Origin: Latrodectus hesperus
Lineage: Eukaryota > Arthropoda > Arachnida > Araneae > Theridiidae
Direction of reading: 5' to 3'
Assembly: GCA_037975125.1 (NCBI GenBank)
Contig: JAJQOW010000014.1
Location: 2,443,286-2,507,285 of the forward strand
Length of the DNA stretch: 64,000 nt
Within the stretch, counting starts at the first letter, position 1. Each line of letters starts with the position of its first letter. Below the pieces are notes generated by a model that had not been told where the DNA came from, searched no databases, and saw nothing but the letters and a program-made list of their open reading frames with translations. Shown one piece after another: positions 28,912 through 41,009 of the stretch. A program made the position numbers and the translations under genes.

Positions 28912-29920
28912 ATAATCGCCAAGACTTTCAATCTGTTGAATAATTTTCAAATTTCAAAAAAATGTTCTTAAGTGTAAATAATAAGTTTTTTGTGAAACAT
29001 AGAAAATATTTAAGTTCAGAAATTTCATTAAATATTACTTGCACAAATTTCTTCTTATTTCTTTTTTCTGACAAAATAAAATCATTACAGAGCAAAAAAG
29101 ACTTCTTACTATTAAGTTATATATAAGATCTGATAGGAAAACATTTCAATTTATGTATATATTTAATTTTTCCTCTGAGAAGTTGTATTTTTACTCTTAG
29201 AATGCTAGCAATTATTAGTTAACAATCAATAGCTTGATTTTTCTTCTATGTGATAAATAAAATTCATTTGAGAAAAGATGTTTCACTAACGAAATTTTAA
29301 AAGTAATCACATTTAATACAAAACTTTTATGAATGTATTTAGTATTAAATGAATTATTATAAAATAATATTTAGTCTACACACTGTAGAATCAGGTTTTC
29401 AATAAAATAATATAAAAAAAAACATCTGAAATAATGTAGCTTATGTTTGTGCATGAATATAAAATAATTCACTATTTTACAGTAAAGACCATTTTAAAAT
29501 TGCTTCACTAAATTGTATGAATATAAAATTGCTCAAAGGAAATTACTACAAAATCACTGCTTTTTATTGTGGGACAAAATAACTATTTTTATTGCGAAGA
29601 ATAACAAAAAGACTGATTAAAATCATCAGAAGGTAAATAATAATCTCCCCAAATACTTCGACTTTTGTAAATATATGTGACGTTTATCGTAGAAAAATTA
29701 TTCGATAAAATAAGCTACACTTTTGAAAAAATCATATTAATATGATATGTTTCATCATTAAGGAAATGCTAAAACAACTCACATTCTGACTCCTGCAATC
29801 AAATAAAATGAAGCTAATCCAATCAAAATATTATAAATTTAATAAATTTAAGGAATTTTGTTTGCATTCTATGGTATCTTACTGGTTATGACACCTTTGC
29901 AAAATTTGGTGAAGTCACTT
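28912..29920. other. AT-rich intergenic DNA
   Basis: Nothing recognised. It does not obviously continue the homology of the inverted duplication interrupted at 25767. Confidence 0.5.
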
Positions 29921-30202
29921 GTTGTTGTTGTTGTCGTGTTCCACCTAGGCAGGCAATATGGGGTGCGCTGCTCCACTTTTCCAACTGAACCATATTTAGA
30001 TGTGGAGTCTGACTTCCGCAGTATACACACGCTATAGGGACCCGTTTATAGGGTAGGCAACCATTCACACCTCATTCATACGAGGAAGGGACAAAGACAG
30101 GATAGATTGAGAGAGAAAGTACATTCATGGCCAAACCGGGATTCGAACCCAGGACCTCCTTATCCGCAGCCATGCACACTACCACTAGACAAGATGGGCG
30201 GC
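29921..30202 (-). mobile_element. tRNA-derived SINE, family 1
   Basis: (GTT)n tail, ggcaatatggggtgcgctgc, cccgtttatagggtaggcaa and B-box complement gggattcgaaccc near 30139. The flanks do not give a convincing duplication. Confidence 0.9.
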
Positions 30203-30297
30203 AGTGGGCTCACTTTATTATAAAAAAATTTGGTACTGATTGATTATATAAGGAGACACCACGTATTTAAAATTAAGTTATTTATATTTACCGAATT

Positions 30298-30590
30298 GTG
30301 GACTGATGGTTGAGTGGTTAGCGTTCCTGACTCCTGAACTGTAGGTCCCTGACTCGAATCCCGGTTCGGACGTAGATGTTACTTTCTCTCTATGTTTATC
30401 TGTCCTTCCTTCTGTGATGTTGTATGAATGTGGCCCACCCTATAAACGAGTTTGTGGTGAAATGGCGTTGATAACGTTACTCGCCTCCGTGACTTTGTCA
30501 ACAGTTGCCCCCTGGATAACAACAAATGCGTTTGAGATTCCGACCTTGTTATGGTGAAGGGGTGGTCATCCAGTGTCCACCGTTATTAAA
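30298..30590 (+). mobile_element. SINE with family 1 head and a different 3' end
   Basis: The head (gagtggttagcgttcctgac, B box actcgaatcccgg near 30352) and the body up to accctataaacgag follow family 1. From about 30451 the sequence (tttgtggtgaaatggcg, tgactttgtcaacagttgcc, tggtgaaggggtggtcatcc) bears no resemblance to the family 1 3' half. This is a third SINE 3' module in the window. Confidence 0.7.
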
Positions 30591-31725
30591 AAATATGCTT
30601 ATTGAATTGAGAGAATGAAGAATTTTTCATCCTTCATTTTGTTTTGTGTATACAACCGCTTTGTAAACCATGATCTTATTACTATTCAGAGTAGGTTATT
30701 TATCAATATTTAAAACTTTTTACTATAAAATAAATGTAACTAATCTCAGTTAACGTATTAATTTAATCAAAATCTGTCAGTGAATGGTAGTCACTGCATA
30801 AGTTTTGATACTTTTACCAAACACTTTTTTCTTCATCATTAATTTATAATTCAATTTCTAAGTGAAAAACAGAGGCAAGCAATTTATTTTTGGATTTCTA
30901 TTCCAAGACTTCGATAATCAAGAAAAAAATTGTATTGCAATTGAAAAGCAAAATTAACTCAAAATTTTTATTTCACTTTCCATATAATTGTATTTTTAAG
31001 TGATAAAACTGAATTTTTATTAATATGCGTTTTACTTTACAATAAATAAATAAATTATAAATATTTAAAGTAAATTTAAATAGTTTTAACTAGAGATTTT
31101 TATGTATTAAAGAAAACACAAAGAATTGAAAATGTCCAGCATCTTTATTTGTAACATCAAAGATTTTATTATGTACTAAATGCGAATCATAAAATTTTTT
31201 CCTTTAATCCTGTTTTTAAAATTTTATTAAATATTAAGAAAAATGAATGGATAAATAAACTACATTTTGTAAATTCACGTTAAAACACTTTTTCGTCATT
31301 TAAATTTATTATTTATTCATTCGGAGGGAATATCCCGGAAAAGGAAGTCCTTAAGTAACAAGTAATGTTCCAATATGTACTTGTAATTTATTGCTAAGCG
31401 GTGAAAACTGTTTTTATTTCGTTAAACAATTAATTTATCTTTGTTTACAGTTCATATTAAAATAGAATAAAACTTAATTATTAAACTGCATCACGTTTGC
31501 CGAATGATATTTTTTTGATTATTATATATTGTACATTCTAATTATCTATAACTTTATATACCACTGTCGTAACATATATAACATATACATATTTCACATA
31601 TAAATAAAACAAACATTTAATGAATAATAATTATTATAAACAAATAAATATTATTAATAATGGCAATTTAATTTCTCAACGAAATACGATTTACAAATTT
31701 ATATGAAAACACATAGGTAGACAAT
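30591..31725. other. AT-rich intergenic DNA
   Basis: Nothing recognised. Confidence 0.55.
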
Positions 31726-31737
31726 TAATATTGCCTA

Positions 31738-32018
31738 CTGTTGTTGTTGTTGTGTGCCAGCCAGGCTGGCAAAATGGGGTGCGCTGCTCCACTTTTCCAA
31801 CTGAACCCTATTTTATTGTGGAGTCCGACTTCCTCAGTACACACATGCCATAGGGACCCGTTTATAGGGTAGGCAACCATTCACTCCACATTCATACAAA
31901 GAAATGACAAAGACAGGATATGTTGAGAGAGAAAATACATCCATGCCCGAACCGGGATTCGAACCCAGGACCTCCCTATCCGCAGTCAGACGCGCTGACC
32001 ACTAGAGAAGTTGGGCGG
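31738..32018 (-). mobile_element. tRNA-derived SINE, family 1
   Basis: Full-length minus copy with (TGT)n tail, ccagccaggctggcaaaatg, and B-box complement gggattcgaaccc near 31954. Exact 12-bp duplication taatattgccta at 31726-31737 and 32019-32030. Confidence 0.95.
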
Positions 32019-32030
32019 TAATATTGCCTA

Positions 32031-32573
32031 TATTTGATCTAATGAATATTTTTAATATGTTATTTTCTGTTTTATATGTTTTATAATTAATTCATTTTTT
32101 TCCAATTCTTAATAAGAATATAAAATTAAATCATTATTTCATGGAATCTTAAATTATTACATAATCTAATATAATAAATTAAATTATTATTGAACCACAC
32201 CCTTTTTTTTTCACTTGAATGAACAATTTTTAGATGATAATATTTTTCATCTTATAATAACTGATAAAATTTTAAAATGTGTGTGTGATATACGAGTTTA
32301 TATAGAGCAACAACATAAAATTAATTTCAAATATATTCATAATTGAAGATGCTATTTTAATTCAATTACAAAATATAATTTCTTAAATATTCTTCATGTT
32401 AGAATAAAATTATATTCCATTATTAACTTAGTCGTCGTTAGTTAAATGATGACTTTTAGAATATAATTTTTCATATTATAATTATTGATAAATTGTTTTA
32501 ATAAATAAATCCTAAAAAAATCTTAAGTGTATGAAATATATTTATCATTTGTAATACTATTTCCATGTTTTGG
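32031..32573. other. AT-rich intergenic DNA
   Basis: Nothing recognised. Confidence 0.55.
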
Positions 32574-32793
32574 GAAAATATAGTATTTATTTGAAAATGC
32601 ATAGATTAATAAAAAATATTAATTTTAACCCTTTAACTGTGACATATATTTCAGAAAAATGGACCAAAAATAGAATATTTTTTGAAAATATAGTATTTAT
32701 TTGAAAATGCATAGATTATTAAAAAATAATAATTTTAACCCTTTAACTGTGACATATATTTCAGGAAAATGAACCAAAAATAGAATATTTTTT
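32574..32793. repeat. 110-bp tandem duplication across a piggyBac end
   Basis: Two nearly identical 110-bp units, 32574-32683 and 32684-32793. Each contains tagtatttatttgaaaatgc followed by ttttaaccctttaactgtga. The unit spans both flanking DNA and the TTAA-CCCTTT terminus of the adjacent piggyBac-like element, so the duplication arose after the insertion. Confidence 0.92.
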
Positions 32794-33034
32794 GACTGTT
32801 TAATTTTATTCTTTATATTATTATAAGAGATAGAAAATGCTTTTTTATTACAAAAATAATGTTTTAAATGCAATAACTACTATATTTATAATTTTTACAC
32901 ATACACATAAAAGATTGATTACACATACATGTTATTCATATTGAGCAAAGTAAACGAAATTTTGATGCTAAATATAACTAGTATAAACTAGTATAATATA
33001 AAAACATAACAATATGATTTTCAATACATAAATT

Positions 33035-33280
33035 TTACAAATCTTTTACAGTATGGTATATCCCAAAACAAGGTACTCTGCTCAAAAGCCTATATGTATT
33101 GCGACTGTTTACACAATAAACTCTTGTCTCACACGCATGCCTTATTTTCTTCCCTTGCTCATCGGTTTTACGACAGCATATAAAACACTGCCTGTTTGGA
33201 GTAGATTTTTTCCCCATTGATGGGATGTGTTCTGGAAAGTGTCGATCTGTGAGGCGCAGTAAGCTTACATTAGGACGCAA
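33035..33280 (-). pseudogene. piggyBac transposase C-terminal Cys-rich domain
   Basis: 81 codons open on the minus strand. Near residue 8 it reads LRLTDRHFPEHIPSMGKKST, then RQCFICCRKTDEQGKKIRHA followed by a Cys-containing segment and VPCFGIYHTVKDL. The arrangement RL.DRHFP..IP, C.IC, then PCF..YHT is the C-terminal zinc-binding (PHD/RING-like) module of piggyBac transposases, used for target and end recognition. The Cys pattern in the middle (ETRVYCVNSRNTYRLL) departs from the expected C..C..C and suggests a local frame slip. The RNase H-like catalytic core is absent. Confidence 0.85.
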
Positions 33281-33577
33281 TGGTCCTGGTAGTTGAACAT
33301 TTGATTTATTTAGTTCAACAATTGTTCATATTTTTCGCACCTCCTGCTGAAGTATGCAAAATAAAGGAGTTATTTATATAACGTCTGGTGTATGAGATGG
33401 GAAAATATTTTCTAGCAATATTTTTTACCACCTTTTCTAACAACCGGGAAGACTTTAAAATGTTGATCGACGATGCTGAGCACTTGCGTCATTCATTAGG
33501 AAAATAGGGAATTAAGTATCCTAAAGTAGAAACGAACTCAGCTTGGACTTTACAAAATAGAAACGTTAATTTTCTTC

Positions 33578-33640
33578 TGCCCGAACTGAGTTCGGGCATC
33601 ACAAATACCGCAAGCAGTAATTTCCCGAACTGAATTCGGG
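33578..33640. repeat. paired palindromes at the piggyBac subterminal region
   Basis: cccgaactgagttcggg near 33580-33596 and cccgaactgaattcggg at 33624-33640 are two near-identical 17-bp palindromes about 28 bp apart, just inside the right end. They may be transposase-binding subterminal repeats. Confidence 0.8.
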
Positions 33641-33848
33641 TGACACTGGCAAGGGATTAATTTGGTATGGAGCAATATATATTTCTCATTAGATTATAAT
33701 CCATAAAAAGTTGAAATCTGTGCTTATAAATGTAATTATAACTTAAGTAAAACCCCTTCAATGATTTGGATTAGAGCTGTTGTTTATTAAATGAATCTGA
33801 AATTACTCTTACGTAGATAAGCAATAAATCATAAACTCTACAAGTGTG

Positions 33849-35192
33849 CAGGGTTATTACATAAGAATTATCAGGTTCCCGAAGTCTTTATTTCCAAACA
33901 TAATTGAGCTAAAACAATATAGGAAAAGAAACTGAAAATATCCAAGGTTGATGTATATACTAAAGATATTCAATATGTGCTTCTTGAGTGTTTCGGTTGA
34001 TGTCAAGGTTATAGTTCAGTTTGCTCCAGACATTAATCAGTGTGGTCTCGTTGATGATCGCGAATGTGGTCATGGTGGTGCAGTTCCGCAACTAAGCCGA
34101 AGTGGCTGGTAACTGTGGTGCGTTCACATAGTCTTTAGCATATCCTCAAACGAAGTAGTCACTCAATGAAAGTTCAGGGAGCTTGGGCGGCCAGGAAGAC
34201 AGTGGCATGTCATCGCGGCCACATAGACCCATCCATCGTTGAGGGAGTTGCCGATTGAGGTACTCACGAACCTCTTTGTGCCACTGAGGTGGAGCTCCGG
34301 TTGATAAGTGAAACCGATGATATCGTGTTTTAGTGGCGGAAACAGCCATAATAGAAACATATCCAAGTAGGAGGTACTTGTAACATTGTCCACACCAAAA
34401 ATGAAAGGTCCAGACACCTTGTTATGAGAAACTGCACGAAAATCATTGATTTTTTGCAAAATCGCTTTCGTGTTTCATGGAGAATTTCCGTATTATATAT
34501 TGTATCATTTGACCTTAGCACTAAAATGAAAGTTAGCTTCCTCACGGAAAACAAACTAGTTTTCAAAGTCGTCATCCTCATAGGTTTCTTGTATGTTATC
34601 ATAAAACCTTCTTCTTTTGACATAATCGTCCTGCTTCAATGTCTGCAGCAGCTGCATAGAATAAGGCTTGAATCGTAATTGTTTTTTACAAATATTTCCA
34701 TACAGTTGACTGTGGAATTGCAAGTTCGTTGCCAGCGCGGTTTGTTTATTTCTTGGTACTACAGATGAAACTCTCTCATAAGATTACTGTTTTTTCTGTA
34801 ACAATTGTCTTTTCATGAGAAATATATTTTTTTGAGATTGTCATTACAAGCGCAGAATGTTTAGTTGGGATGTTGGTATGGACTGTATGGAATGCAGTAT
34901 GGATTTTTTAAACCCGACGGATTGGTTTTAAACGGTTTTGAGCGATTCTCTCCGAATGTTTTTGAGAGATTCCATCGTTGAAAATCCTAGAGCACTAAAC
35001 GCTTTCTTCAGTCCAGTTGTCATTTTGAATATGACATTCGCGCTGCAACTATGGCAACCACACGCATTGCACATACGGAAAGTGAAACTATAGTTAATGC
35101 ACTCTTCGTTTGCATTGTCATGGAAAAATATACGTTTACAAGTTCAGACGTTGTATCAAAACCAGATATTTCCTGTGTATATAATAACCTTG
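33849..35192 (-). mobile_element. mariner-superfamily element with full-length decayed transposase
   Basis: About 1.34 kb. The ends are inverted: cagggttattacataagaat at the left and the complement of caaggttattatatacacag at the right. The minus-strand interior matches the whole length of a transposase (see the pseudogene). The flanking dinucleotides do not show a clear TA duplication. Confidence 0.72.
34090..35080 (-). pseudogene. mariner-superfamily transposase, multiply frameshifted
   Basis: Reading the minus strand: an N-terminal part near 34680-34700 reads LRFKPYSMQLLQ. At 34560-34500 there is YEDDDFENYFVFRDEANFHF, containing the first catalytic Asp in a F.DEA.FH context. At 34460-34330 it reads INDFRAVSHNKVSGPFIFGV and then TSTSYLDMFLLWLFP. 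At 34290-34146 it reads STGAPPQWHKEVREYLNRQL then PPKLPELSLSDYFVW. The Asp expected before GAPP is replaced (STGAPP), while the last one (SDYF) is kept. Stops and frameshifts are frequent. Distinct from the long-TIR family and the Tc1 family in this window. Confidence 0.82.
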
Positions 35193-35848
35193 TTTTTACA
35201 AGGACTTGATTTGCTGTATATTTAAATGAGAAGACAAATGAAAGTATTAAATGGTAAATATAGAGATTTTACAATTTTGATGACAAACTTAAATTTTTAT
35301 CAGAAAAATTCATTTTTATTAATATTGTTTGGATATTTTTTACAATACTTCGTTAAAGAAATGATACACTTATTTTTATAATAGATATTTTAACTAGAAG
35401 AAATAGTTTATCCATATAATTTGCAAAATTGCAAATAATCTTGATTGATTTAAGGACAGAATGTAATAAATAGTGTGTAAGTACAAATTAATTTATTAGA
35501 AAAATTGATCCGAGATATTTTCCATTGATTTATTAAAAAAATATGCTTTTGGTAAAACTGAAATTTTTTAATTAACAACTGGATTATAAGCATTTTTATT
35601 GATGGTAAGAAATTTTAGATGTATCCTTGAATTGGATTGGATACAGGCATCACACGTGATATGGTATTTGCTAATTAAAATTTCGTTAATTAAATATTGA
35701 CATTTGTTGTCTTACACACAATTTGAGACAAGTATTGCACCTGCATTCTTTAGCATCTCAAAAGTCAGAAGAATAACTGACTGTTTAACCCTAATTCATT
35801 CCATATATATTAGATAAATATACGGATACCTCGTTGGGAAAGCCTGTG
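35193..35848. other. AT-rich intergenic DNA
   Basis: Nothing recognised. Confidence 0.55.
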
Positions 35849-36015
35849 TTGTTGTTACTAATGACATTTAGACAATCCAACCTCGTTATGCCTTGGCTAA
35901 TGCGAATTTAAGTCAATTGGGAGGATCTATCATTTAATCAGAGCACCATGAAGGTGAAAGTACGACGTTTGCTCTTCAAATTCACCGATAGATGACAGCA
36001 CCAGAAGAACTACTC
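35849..36015 (-). mobile_element. SINE family 2, 5'-truncated
   Basis: Complement of the family 2 3' module (ttgttgttactaatgacat, gcgaatttaagtcaattggg, gagcaccatgaaggtgaaag), continuing into the short-type body (caccgatagatgacagcacc) before it stops. The head is missing. Confidence 0.82.
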
Positions 36016-36646
36016 CTACAATGCCTGAAAAAGCATGCCTGAAAAAAACTTTTCTGTCATATCGGTTAACATTTTTACTAAACTTCCTTTTTTATTTTCT
36101 TAGTACTTTTTAACTAACTGGTCTACTCTTTCAGCTATTGTGGATGGATTTGTATAACTTACTATTGCTTTGTTCCCGAAGTTTAAGACTCTAAATGTGT
36201 ATCTAAATAATTTAATATAAATAAAAGTTTTCTTCGGTTGATTAATTATATGTAGTACTAATTTAGTTATTATCTTAAAGTTATTAAAAATTGTAATAAA
36301 TTTATTATTTAAGAATAAAAACTAACAAAAAGTAAAGTAAATATATATGTAGTAAATTTAGTCTATATTATGGGTTGTGTGTGTACTACCATTATTGCTT
36401 ATTAATTTTTCATGTAAATTTACACATCTCCTTATTATTTTTATTTGTTATTTATTACTTTGGTTAATATTTGATGATTCAAAACAATGCAATACATTTG
36501 ATATTTATTGTTATTTCAATGCTCATATTAAATTTAGATAAAAATACATAAACAATTTGGCTATTAATCCACATGATAAAAATATCTATTATGCTAAATA
36601 GCTTGCGTTTCATTAGTTTTAAAAGTTACATTTATTTAGACTATTT
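36016..36646. other. AT-rich intergenic DNA
   Basis: Nothing recognised. Confidence 0.55.
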
Positions 36647-36929
36647 TACATTGCTGGCCACCGTAAATGCAACACCCTGAAGGAAGCATGCAAATAACAG
36701 GAAATTAAGCAACATGCATTAGTGGAGGTGAGATATGCAAAGGATTAGAATTTCACAGCAGACACGCACATCACGCGTATCGCCACTTCAAAGCTCTATT
36801 CAAGGCTTGGAGATTTCGGCGATTTCTAGTTCAGCAATTATATTTTATTTTTGTGGTTTTGTTTTTTTAAAAAACGATCAATTTGTGCCTTGTAGAACAC
36901 AAAGATCTTTATTTGATCACGTATCCGAA

Positions 36930-37960
36930 TTTTACAGAGGAAGGATAGTAGCCTACCCAGATTGTGGATTATCTTTCAGGGAAATCGGTAGTCATATTGA
37001 ACGAAACCAAATAATTGTAATGCGGATATGTGGAAGCAGGTGGATACGACGGAATGACGTGTTCGATCCCATCCATCTCAGTGCACTACTTCACGTGATG
37101 ACAGGCAAATTGTGCGCATGGCAATGACGTTTTGCTCAGAAACATCATGAACCATAGTACAGCACATTCAGCCTGTAACGCATCATCCAGTGACATCCCA
37201 TTAAACGCCGTTTATTGGGATGACAATGGAGTGGTCTGGAGTGGCCATTTAATGGGAGCAGAATGGTCTGTCAGCAAGAAGTCCATTACTACCTTTACTC
37301 TTGACGCAGAACCATGGACGTCTCCACCGCCAATGGTGATATAAAAGAAGGATATGGACGGCAGAATGGAATGAAATTGTCTTCATTTATGAGTCACGCT
37401 TCTGTCTGCAAAACTACGATGATCGCATTCGAATCTGGAAACACCGTCGTGAAAGGATGATGAACAGCTGCGTTATGCACCGCCACACCGGTCTTGCACC
37501 GGGTCTTATGGTATGGGGCGGTATTGGGTATCACTCACGCACTACTCTAGTACACATTGTCGGTACTTTATACAGCCAGTGATACATCTCCGAGGAGTTG
37601 GAACCTGCTGTCCTTCCTTTCCTTCAGGGCTTGCCCAAAGCCATACTTCAACAGAATAATACGAGATCACACGAGCCACACATTGTCCAAGGTTTTTTCG
37701 TTAATCGGCAGACTGAATTGCTTCTCTTGGCGGCTCGCTCTCCGGATCTTTCACCGAAAGAAAGTATTTTCCTCATGGTTGCTTAACGATTGACAGAGAT
37801 TACATCCCCAGCTACTGTACTAGATCAATTTTGACAACGCATGGAAGCTGCTTGGTCTGCTGTTCCTCACAAACACATCCAAAGTCTCTTTCCATCAATG
37901 CCGACACGTGTGGAAGCGGTGATGCCCAAGAATGGCAGCTACTCTGGATACTGATTTTGG
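36930..37960 (+). pseudogene. Tc1-like transposase, inactive
   Basis: The N-terminal helix-turn-helix region reads FYRGRIVAYPDCGLSFREIG then SHIERNQIIVMRICGSRWIR. After frame changes, the catalytic part reads WNEIVFIYESRFCLQNYDDR then GLAPGLMVWGGIGYHSRTTL, LLPFLQGLPKAI-like sequence, QQNNTRSHEPHIVQGFFVNR, and SPDLSPKESIF. The expected DES Asp is Tyr (IYES) and the QQDNARPH Asp is Asn, so both visible catalytic Asp positions are lost; the ENMW-type Glu region is altered too. Ends with a degraded VAAAWSAVP...SMPTRVEA tail. Confidence 0.88.
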
Positions 37961-38067
37961 CAGCAGTCACTCTTCATAGAAATCTATAAATTTAATCATT
38001 TGATACTTGGTCAACATGTTATCTGCAAGATCAATTTTGTTGTGATATCTCTTGTCTTTCTTGGTGT

Positions 38068-38520
38068 TGCACCACCACGGTGGTCTTGCACTGGGTATTA
38101 TGATATGGGCTGGCATTGGATATCACTCTCACACTTCTCTAGTACTCATTACATTTACTTTAAGCAGCCAGAGTTACATCTCCGAGGTGTTGGAGCCTAT
38201 GGTTGTCCTTCCCTACTTCCAGGGCTTGCCCACAGCCTTATTTCAACAGAATAATGCGCGACCACTCGTGGCACGCATTGTCCAAAGATTCTTCATCAAT
38301 CGCCAGATTGAATTGCTTTCCGGATCCTTTGCTGGGCGAAAACATGCGATCCATGGTTGTTCAACGACTGACCCAGATTACATCATCAGTTGTCACACCA
38401 GATCAACTATGGCAACGTGTGGAAGCTACATGATCTGCTTTACACCAAGAACACATCCAAAGTCTCTTTGAATCAATGCCTAGGCATGTGGCAGCGGTGA
38501 TCTCCAACAATGGCGGCTAG
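38068..38520 (+). pseudogene. Tc1-like transposase, second copy of the C-terminal half
   Basis: Starts inside the gene at the GLALGIMIWAGIGYHSHTSL region and continues through LPYFQGLPTALFQQNNARPL, ARIVQRFFINRQIELL, and a tail with HIQSLFESMPRHVAAVISNN. The second Asp is again Asn (QQNN). Divergence from the first copy is similar to that between separate genomic copies. Confidence 0.85.
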
Positions 38521-38664
38521 TCTGGCTACTGATTTTGGAACCTCACTTCACAGAAGTTTATTGATTTGTTCGTTAGGTACTTGGTCAACATGTTATCTAC
38601 AAAGCAAATTTTGTTGTGATACCTCTGGTTTTTCATGATGTTGCAATTTGGGTGGCCGGCATTG

Positions 38665-39598
38665 CATATTAATGTGCCTCAATTAATTATCTTTCACATT
38701 TTATTACAATTATTACAATTAATTATTCTTTTTATTTCAAAATTATATAAATATTAATTAGTAAGAAGTGGTTTTAATGATAAAATTAGGTATGCGTAAG
38801 AGAGTTTAAATGAAAAATCCCAACTAAATTACAAAAAAAATTTGCATAATTCTCTAAGAAAGAATTTTTTCAAAAAATTTTATTCACACAAAAAACCATC
38901 TGGTTTTAGATTAAAAAATTAAATTATTATGTGCTTATTTTGTGTATTCTTAAAATTAAACAATATTTTATTTTGATACCATTATCAAAAAATGTGTATA
39001 TAATATCAATTGTTCTCTATGATTCTAATAGTAGAAACAAGAATTTTTAAACTATTAAAATATTTATCAAAAATGTATTGTAACTTCTAAGGCATGCAAA
39101 CTACATATCAAAATAAAAAAAGAATTTGTCACTAAGTTACCTAAATATTTGTAGTATAAAGTATAAAGAAAACTTACGAAATTCCTTTATCTGATTAAAA
39201 GAAAACCGTCTCAAGTCATTAAGGAATTATATGCATATTTTGAACTCCAGAGATTTATGGAAGATTTCCATAACAAAAATTATAATTTTGTGTATGACAC
39301 TATGTCATACAGTCGAGAAAAGCTCTAAAAAATTCTCCGATATGGGGCATAATTCATTGCTGTACAGCCATTGAAAAGAAAACAAAACTAAAAAAAATAA
39401 GCAACAACGTTTTAAAAATATAATATTGATTTGCTTAAATATATTTGATGTCTATATTAGATATTCAGACATTGAATATATTTAAGCGTGAAAATTTTCC
39501 TTCAAATTTTAAAGATAATTAGATTTTAGCTAATTATTTGAACAATAATTATATGAATTAATGTTTCATTCAGTATAATGATGTTTATTTTATATAGA
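38665..39598. other. AT-rich intergenic DNA
   Basis: Nothing recognised. Confidence 0.55.
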
Positions 39599-39972
39599 GG
39601 CTATGTTAACTTAGGGTCAAGACATCAGCCTTCCATACAGAAGAGCGGGATTCGATTCCCAATGCCGCCAAAAACCCTCCGAGTACTAGCGATATAGGAG
39701 CTCGTTAAATCTGAGGAATCGAAAATCCTAGGGTCGTTCATTAAGCAGTAACCATGGGTGCAATGGTCTGCAGAAAATTTCCTCCCCCTTCAGATCAATG
39801 TCAAAATGGAGGGAGTGAATCTTCTGATGGTCCATCTATCGGATGATTTGAGAGAAAAGTCGTACTTTCACCTTTGTGTTGCTCTAATTAAAACGAAAGG
39901 CGCTCCCTATTGACATAAATTCGCATAGCCAAGACTTGTCCAAGTGTCATTAGTAACAACAACACACAACAG
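39599..39972 (+). mobile_element. tRNA-derived SINE, family 2 (short type)
   Basis: Diverged head with B box ggattcgattccc near 39647, body gagctcgttaaatctgagga and tttcctcccccttcagatca, tail caagtgtcattagtaacaac. A target duplication is not evident. Confidence 0.88.
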
Positions 39973-40999
39973 AATGGTTTTTAATACTTTTACTCTGCAA
40001 CTATTCCTAGTAGCAGTCTATTTTTACATTCTGCTTTATGAACTTCAATTCAGTGGTTAGTGAATTTTCTGGATCCTCCTCTGATATTGGTGTCTCTGAG
40101 TCTATGAGTGATGATTGATGTGGTGTTTGGAGTCCACTTTCAAAATAAGTGCCCGTAAATTAAGCCTTCATGTACGAAAGTTGACAATACAGGTAAAACA
40201 TACTAATCCTCTTCCTTTTATTTCGAAAATTTTTATATATTATTCATCCATCCTTTAATATACATTGGCTTACTCCTTTACACTTAGATATATCACAAGC
40301 ACTGTTTGGATCCATCAAAATTTAAGCAACTGCTCATTCTCCACAAAATGAAATAAGAAATTAAAAATAATATAGTAATGATTTCGTTATTTATTATAAT
40401 CAGTACTTGATTAATTATGTTATCAAAAATTGATTATGAATCACTCTGTAAATTTACTTTCCTTCGTTGTTTACTAATCTTTCTCAGCTATTTATGCATG
40501 AACAAGCGATCTTCCTTTAGAGTTTATGATCTTTGAAATGATTTTATTAAGCTCTTAACAACAAAATTTTTTCCTTAACAAAAATAGATATATCATTGAG
40601 ATTTTTTGCTTAATTATAATAGCAGATGTTCATTATATTGAAGTTCCAGCTGGAAAAAAGAACACGTAATTGCAAATACAACACAATCTTACAGACATTT
40701 TTTCATCAGTTATGTAATGCATGAAGATATAAAAATTATAAGTTCTGTTTAGTTGTTAAGTTTATGATAATACAAAAGAGTTTCCAGCAAAAGGCAATTT
40801 AAAAAAATATGCATGCGTGAATAAATATCTCTTTTATTGATGTTATTTTGTTATTCAGAAGGGCTATGACTTTATTATGTTTCAATTCATTTATTATTGT
40901 TCCAATATCGCTATATTAGAGAAAATATAGTGATATTGGTATATCAATGGGTATATATTTTCTAGATCAATACAAATTCTTGCATGCGCAGATGATTAT
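39973..40999. other. AT-rich intergenic DNA
   Basis: Nothing recognised. Confidence 0.55.
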
Positions 41000-41009
41000 T
41001 GCTCGATCC

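Larger units (their letters stand above)
32745..33660 (-). mobile_element. piggyBac-like element, internally deleted
   Basis: The left end is TTAA (32745-32748) followed by ccctttaactgtgac; the same end is also present at 32625 through the tandem duplication. The right end is ...gtgacactggcaaggga followed by TTAA (33657-33660). TTAA flanks and CCCTT-type termini are diagnostic for piggyBac. The interior holds only the C-terminal Cys-rich domain of the transposase, so this is a non-autonomous derivative. Confidence 0.85.
36649..38664 (+). mobile_element. Tc1-like transposon with duplicated 3' part
   Basis: The left end cattgctggccaccgtaaat follows TA (36647-36648). The right end gggtggccggcattg is its inverted counterpart. 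A complete transposase-length region runs from 36930 to about 37960, followed by 3' UTR to 38067. At 38068 the sequence jumps back into the transposase gene (position equivalent to 37476) and runs a second time to the true right end. The first pass lacks the terminal inverted repeat. Confidence 0.9.

Noticed and set aside
32639..32770. CRISPR-like or satellite array
   Set aside because: Only two units of 110 bp exist, without spacers; it is a simple tandem duplication at a transposon edge.
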